Positions 59,490 to 64,000 of a stretch of 64,000 nt of DNA are shown in pieces; the stretch's first letter is position 1; the number at the start of each line of letters is the position of its first letter. The DNA comes from Tanytarsus gracilentus (Eukaryota > Arthropoda > Insecta > Diptera > Chironomidae). The notes beneath the pieces were generated by a model. That model was not told the DNA's origin. It was given only the letters and a program-made list of their open reading frames with translations, and did no database searches. A program made the position numbers and the translations under genes. Location of the stretch: NCBI GenBank assembly GCA_038502055.1, contig JAXRKN010000044.1, positions 9,573,501-9,637,500 of the forward strand, given 5' to 3'.

Positions 59490-61695
59490 CTAAAATGGTT
59501 TGGAGAAAAAAAATAGAAATGAGATTTTAATTTATAATTTTGCTATAAAAAGTTTTATTACAAAATAAATACAATTTTATAAAACTTTCAAAAGTTGAAT
59601 TTTATTTAGGAAAATTAAGTTTTTTCCTAAATGGGTAGCCATGGTCGTAGCTGCATAACATCTTCCGCATATTGTCTAAATTCATCCTTTTCATCGTCAT
59701 ATTCAAGCCAGACTGGCTCCTTCATGCCTGAGAAGCATAAATTTCATAAATTGACAACCAAACAAAAAAGGGAGAGCAAAAAAAACTTGTCGCATTTAAT
59801 CAATCTAATTTATGTGAGTGAAAGAAGAAGGTGAGAGAAAAAATGTGATATCTGTAGGTTGTGCATGTCATGCATCACAACTTTTCGACAACTCTTTTGA
59901 AAGCTTAATATTTTTTTCCCAAATGAGATGTGTGCGGAGACTTTCAGGCATATTGAATGTGACATGAATTTCTTGAGTAGTATGGTGACCATATAAAGTG
60001 AATTGATATTCGGTAGTGAGTCGTTAACAATATTAAAGCAAGTGCGGACATTTAACTTATTAATAAATTTAATTAAGCTTGAAAGGAAATGACATCGATT
60101 TAATAATTTTTTTTTATGCTTACCCAACTTCTTCTGGAATGCCACGAGCACTTTTCTTTTGAAGACAAAAACGAAGAAAACCAAAACACCCTGAAGACAG
60201 TTGAAGACGTCACTGATTCCCCACCACATGGAACTTTGATTGTAGAGGGTCGCCATGATTTCTAACAGCCACGATATCCCCATAACACTAAATAGCTTAA
60301 TGTTCATCATAAATCTATATGTGAGGAAAAGATAGAAAGAGAAAAATTGCAATTAGGTTAGCAAAATATCGACAAACATGTTTTTATGTGTTTGGTTTTG
60401 TAAAAAAATTTATACAACATTGCATTTTACGATATAAAAAAGTTTCTCTTGTCAGGATGAAGTTGGAAGCATGTTTTTTGCTCACTAATTTTATTTGGTC
60501 AGAAAATTTATGTGTCCGAGCTGAACTTAACAGTGGAAGCAGCAAAAATCCAAAATAACCAAGAGAAAAATTGTGAAGAAGCCACGAGCATTAAAATTCA
60601 CCTCAAATTATAATAGTTCTCGATTTATTACATCACATCTCAATCATAAAATTTCAGAATTTACTTCCCACCATGATGCGCCATAATAGTAAAAGTTTCA
60701 TTTCAGAAAGCATAAAAATTTCAATTTCTCTTTTCAAGCACTTTGCAACGACTAAACGACAACCAAACTGTTTCATTTTTATTAGACTTTCATATCACTT
60801 AAAGTGGGGTTTTAAATGTTTAATATTAAAAGTGAAAATATTTTTGTGATGCGACGCAATTTTCAAATAAATCCCCATCAATAAAATATTGCTGAGAAGT
60901 TATAGATTATGGAGAGAGTTTCGAAGTAAGTATAAGCTATCAAATGCAATAATGTAAATGGGATTTTACACTCACATCGCTTTGTCAGCTATAAAAATTT
61001 TCTTCCTTTGCTGGTCGCTGCAGTCACTTGCTTGCATTCGATGGATTTCTGCCTTAATGCGATTGCAATGGATCGCTGTGAGCACGAAGAGGACACAATT
61101 GACAGAGATTTGTATTCCGATTGGGAGCAAGAAGAAAATCAAATGTCCCGGAGATGATTGTTCTATAAAAAGAATGAAAAATTGGAGAAAAAATAGTACA
61201 ATAGACAATAATGGCGATAAAAATGATGATGTATGCGATGTTTATCGTCGTTAAAAATGTAAATGTCATAAATCATTCATGTTCACAAATTACATGGCAC
61301 TTGTGGGTGAAGGATGATAACGGCATTAAGTGTTAAAACCATTGAAAACATTTTATGTGAGATTTAATGGGTTTTTTGAGGTATCGGTGACAGTTTGATG
61401 GCTTGTCGCACTTTAAGAATTCCAAACTTACTCTCAAACCAGCATTTCGATCTTCCGATGTTTGGCTTCAATTCTTTTGGCAAGATGTCATAAAAATCAA
61501 TCATGAATGTAAATATTGTCTATCAAGAGAAAAGAGCAAAAAGAAATGAACATTTTTCTCCTCAAAATAACATGTTTGAGCGGCTAATTGAGTGAGTTTA
61601 CCAGCACAAACGGAAAGCCCCAGGCGTAGAGTGAATAGTACATGAATCGCTTCATTTCCTTCGTACGTCGAATTCCATGGTGTGTCCGCACCGAA
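59341..61695 (-). CDS. Methuselah-like class B GPCR, 3' part (5' exons not found)
   Basis: Minus-strand exons 61695-61602, 61519-61432, 61162-60976 and 60314-60124, then either 59727-59627 or 59489-59341. All are phase compatible. The encoded part runs from the loop before TM4 to the C-terminus. RRTKEMKRFMYYSLYAWGFP is TM4 entry, KCWFE the conserved extracellular Cys, PGHLIFFLLPIGIQISVNCV TM5, HCNRIKAEIHRMQ loop 3, MMNIKLFSVMGISWLLEIM TM6, and FNCLQGVLVFFVFVFKRKVL TM7. Methuselah-type receptors influence stress resistance and lifespan in flies; ligand unknown here. The N-terminal ectodomain and TM1-3 must lie further 5', beyond the window or in a large intron. Two possible last exons give different tails. 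Confidence 0.88.
59627..59727 (-). other. Alternative last exon A of the GPCR
   Basis: Acceptor CTTCTCAG, phase 1, adds 33 residues starting GMKEPVWLEYDDEKDEF and ending QLRPWLPI then TAG. Acidic tail. Confidence 0.6.
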
Positions 61696-63198
61696 CTGTA
61701 AAGAGAAGAAAGTTGATGATGACATCAAAAAGTACAACAAAGATTAAATTTCTCAAATATAAATGTGATTTTTATCGAAATGCTGATTTTGTGTTCAAGA
61801 GAAGGAATTTTGAAACATCAAAAGTAATTTAATTTTTTGCAAAATTTCAAGTTTCCATTTCTTGAAAATTCTACATTTTCGCTACTTTATCAGCCAGTAA
61901 AAATAATTTTACGTCAAAAGGGATGAGGCAGCAAATAAATTTCGAACGAAAAACATTCTCATCGCTTTTGTTTGTCGTCGACTTCAAACACCCGTCTAGG
62001 TGGAGGAAATCATTTTATTCAACATCACAAAAACCCCTTTTAGCTCAATGATTTTATTGCTAAAGCTTTTAAGCGATTTTATGCGATGTAATTTGTCGCT
62101 ACAACCGTCATAATTAGTTTTTCTTGTTTGAATGGCATTAAATATAGAGTTTAAAGCGTGGGTGTGGAAATAAACACAGATTGGCGCCATGAATTAAATT
62201 TTAAGACAGCTCCAATGATCTTCTTCGTAAGCATATTTCAAAGGACGTTAAAGTCTCATATATGACAAATGAGCGTTGTGTTACTAAAATAAACAAGGGC
62301 ATGACCTCGAATGTCCTGGGATACCAACATATTGCTGTTTTTTAAATCGTTAATGCTTCAAACAAAGCACAGAGTTGATAAAAAATATTGAAGAAGAAGA
62401 ACATAAAACTAATTTTATTAATTTTTTATTTAATGAATTGAACTTTTTGTATTTTTATATCTTTCCTCTAAATCTTTCAATTTTTAATAATTTCTACTTT
62501 TTTTTTCATAAACTGTGCCAATGCTATCAAGAATTTTTTTACGATGATTCAAGTTGATTATGAAATACATGCTTATGGTGTTGTTTCCAAGAATCCCTCG
62601 AGTACAATTAATTTCTATAAGCTTGTAAAATTTTCAACACTTTCCAACTTTTCTCTCATTCATACGTTCATATAGGCGTTACATTCATCCTCTCCTATGT
62701 TTTCAAACAAGAGACACATTTTCTCAAATTTTTATATCTATTAACATATCAATTTGATATTTTATGCTCTCAACTCCGGAACCGATGTTATTTGTGCTGT
62801 TTTATTTTCCGCTTTTTCGTATTAAATCTCTGTGCACATTTCTTCCGCTATGTATTCCACATTTCAATTTTTGAGTGAAAAAAAAAACATTTTCAAGGGA
62901 AAATTTATTTACTTTGCTCGTTTTTTTTTTTTTTGTATTTTGAATGTACAAATTGGAAATTTTTCCTTTCTTTTATAAGTGAATTACAATAAATTTTACG
63001 AATTAATGTGAAAAGCGATTAATTAATCCAATTCAATTTTGCTGTTGGTAAGATGAGAATAAAATTGGATGACCCAGCGAGTTGTACTCCTTAAAGGATC
63101 ATCATAGCTAGAATTTTTTGCTGTAATTTTTCTATTTTGATAGCATTTAAGATGCTAGCATTGAAATTTAACTGTAAATTCGATGTAATAGTAGCATT
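61696..63198. other. Probable 5' intron of the GPCR
   Basis: AT-rich. I searched the minus strand for the conserved TM2-TM3 block of methuselah receptors and did not find it. Confidence 0.4.
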
Positions 63199-63789
63199 TT
63201 ACAGTCTTGCTGCTTTGAGTTGATAAGAGGCTGTGATGGTTTGAGACGGTTCCATATTTCCGTTGGGCTGAAAGTTTCCAGCTAGTAGCATTTGATCGAT
63301 GATCTCAAAGGAACTCACAATCGTCGGCTTTGACTCTTTATTCTTTTTCATTATGATTTTTCCATTTCTGATAAACACAATTGGCATGCCAAGTTGCGAT
63401 TTGACGCTCAAAACCTTGATGTGAAGAGCCCGATTGTAGTTTGTCAGCGCATGATTTAAGTAAATTTCACTCTTCAAGTTGTTTTTCTTATCGCATTCAA
63501 ACTTTTCGCGCATCACTCTGACCTTTTCATCCTCATTGACAAACCAAACAATAACTAAAACTATTGGAAGCTTAGCGGTGCGAATAATCTTTTTGTACGC
63601 TTTATCAATTATATTCACGTTACATTTCACTCCACATTTCGTTAGCAGATCTATCACGAACATCTTCATATCCACATTTTTAATTTCATTTTCGCTGATG
63701 ACTTTTATTTCCATGCAGTTTCTTAAATTAAATTGCTCTAATGCATTTAATCTCAAGTCCACGGAAAATAACTTTTCGCTCGATTTCAT
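63199..63789 (-). CDS. ORF1/FP-domain-like protein, retroelement-derived
   Basis: Single-exon open frame of 196 residues on the minus strand, starting MKSSEKLFSVDLRLNALEQF. The central part has LPIVLVIVWFVNEDEKVRVM, followed by KSEIYLNHALTNYNRALHIK and MPIVFIRNGKIIMKKNKESK. This layout (strand, basic helix, I-Y-x-N-x-x-LT-x-x-N-R, then a V-x-x-RNGKI-x-x-x-K hairpin) is that of the ORF1/FP-type RNA-binding domain found in Jockey/L1-like elements of insects. The usual N-terminal coiled coil and zinc knuckles are missing. No reverse transcriptase lies nearby, so it may be a remnant or a captured single-domain gene. Confidence 0.55.
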   Translation of the reverse strand: MKSSEKLFSVDLRLNALEQFNLRNCMEIKVISENEIKNVDMKMFVIDLLTKCGVKCNVNIIDKAYKKIIRTAKLPIVLVIVWFVNEDEKVRVMREKFECDKKNNLKSEIYLNHALTNYNRALHIKVLSVKSQLGMPIVFIRNGKIIMKKNKESKPTIVSSFEIIDQMLLAGNFQPNGNMEPSQTITASYQLKAARL

Positions 63790-64000
63790 TACTGAAAAAG
63801 TTTTCTTTTAGCTCCAACAACAACGAGGGCATCTTCTTAAACATATTTGAGACGGAAAAGCTTTTTTACACTGAGCTTCCTTTTCTTTGTAACAAGAAAG
63901 ATATAAAAAATGTGATGAAAGTGAAATCGATAAAAATCATTTCATCAAATGTCGTTTTGGGGGTGGATTGAAGAAGAAGAAGTGTTTGAATTATGATGAC
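63790..64000. other. Window edge, no gene seen
   Basis: AT-rich sequence upstream of the ORF1-like frame. No TATA box at proper distance was noted. Confidence 0.3.

Noticed and set aside
1..64000. CRISPR arrays, operons, rRNA or tRNA genes
   Set aside because: The sequence is eukaryotic with introns; I noticed no tRNA B-box with matching A-box and no rRNA-like blocks. The regular repeats are tandem arrays without spacers. A tRNAscan run would settle the tRNA question.

Overview
The window is a piece of a eukaryotic, AT-rich insect genome. Short introns with GT(A/G)AGT donors and TTTTAG-type acceptors, and recognisable fly-type genes (TfIIS, a Reeler defense protein, a pgant O-glycosyltransferase, RpL37A, TBC1D23, pinocchio, GCS1, a tetraspanin, a methuselah-like receptor), point to a dipteran, most likely a nematoceran (midge or mosquito grade). 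The species cannot be fixed from the sequence. Gene models were built by hand from splice sites, phase and protein similarity; no alignment or RNA data were available.

Layout. 1-10.6 kb holds TfIIS (+), a Reeler-domain secreted protein (-), a polypeptide GalNAc-transferase (+) with two interchangeable versions of one catalytic-domain exon, and RpL37A (-). 11-23 kb is a poorly conserved, rearranged region. It contains a small secreted protein fused in frame to a CPSF2 (CPSF100) fragment, an exact 188-bp triplication, an orphan protein, a frameshifted gene remnant, a C2H2 zinc-finger gene with a duplicated acidic segment, a coiled-coil/low-complexity gene, a 785-residue gene with QFNAD-type repeats and a possible transposase-derived core, a truncated and frameshifted Skp1-like pseudogene, and two large inverted repeats. 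23-36.8 kb is gene-rich and conserved: TBC1D23 (+), pinocchio (+) with a well-formed internal TATA/Inr promoter, GCS1 glucosidase (-), a catalytically dead serine protease homologue (-) and a GNAT acetyltransferase (-).

37.3-54.9 kb is one tetraspanin gene (+). Its first intron is about 16.5 kb and hosts, on the opposite strand, four tandem cytochrome b561-domain genes. The b561 cluster is bracketed by two copies, in inverted orientation, of a non-autonomous Helitron/Helentron-like element with GTCC microsatellites. 55-59.3 kb has no gene that I can see. 59.3-61.7 kb is the 3' half of a methuselah-like GPCR (-) with two phase-compatible alternative last exons; its 5' part was not found in the window. 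Near the right edge a single-exon protein (-) resembles the ORF1/FP-type domain of non-LTR elements.

The strongest points for a second look are the mutually exclusive pgant exons, the nested b561 cluster framed by inverted mobile elements, the CPSF2-secreted protein chimera next to the 188-bp array, and the alternative GPCR tails. I did not find a clearly new biological system.
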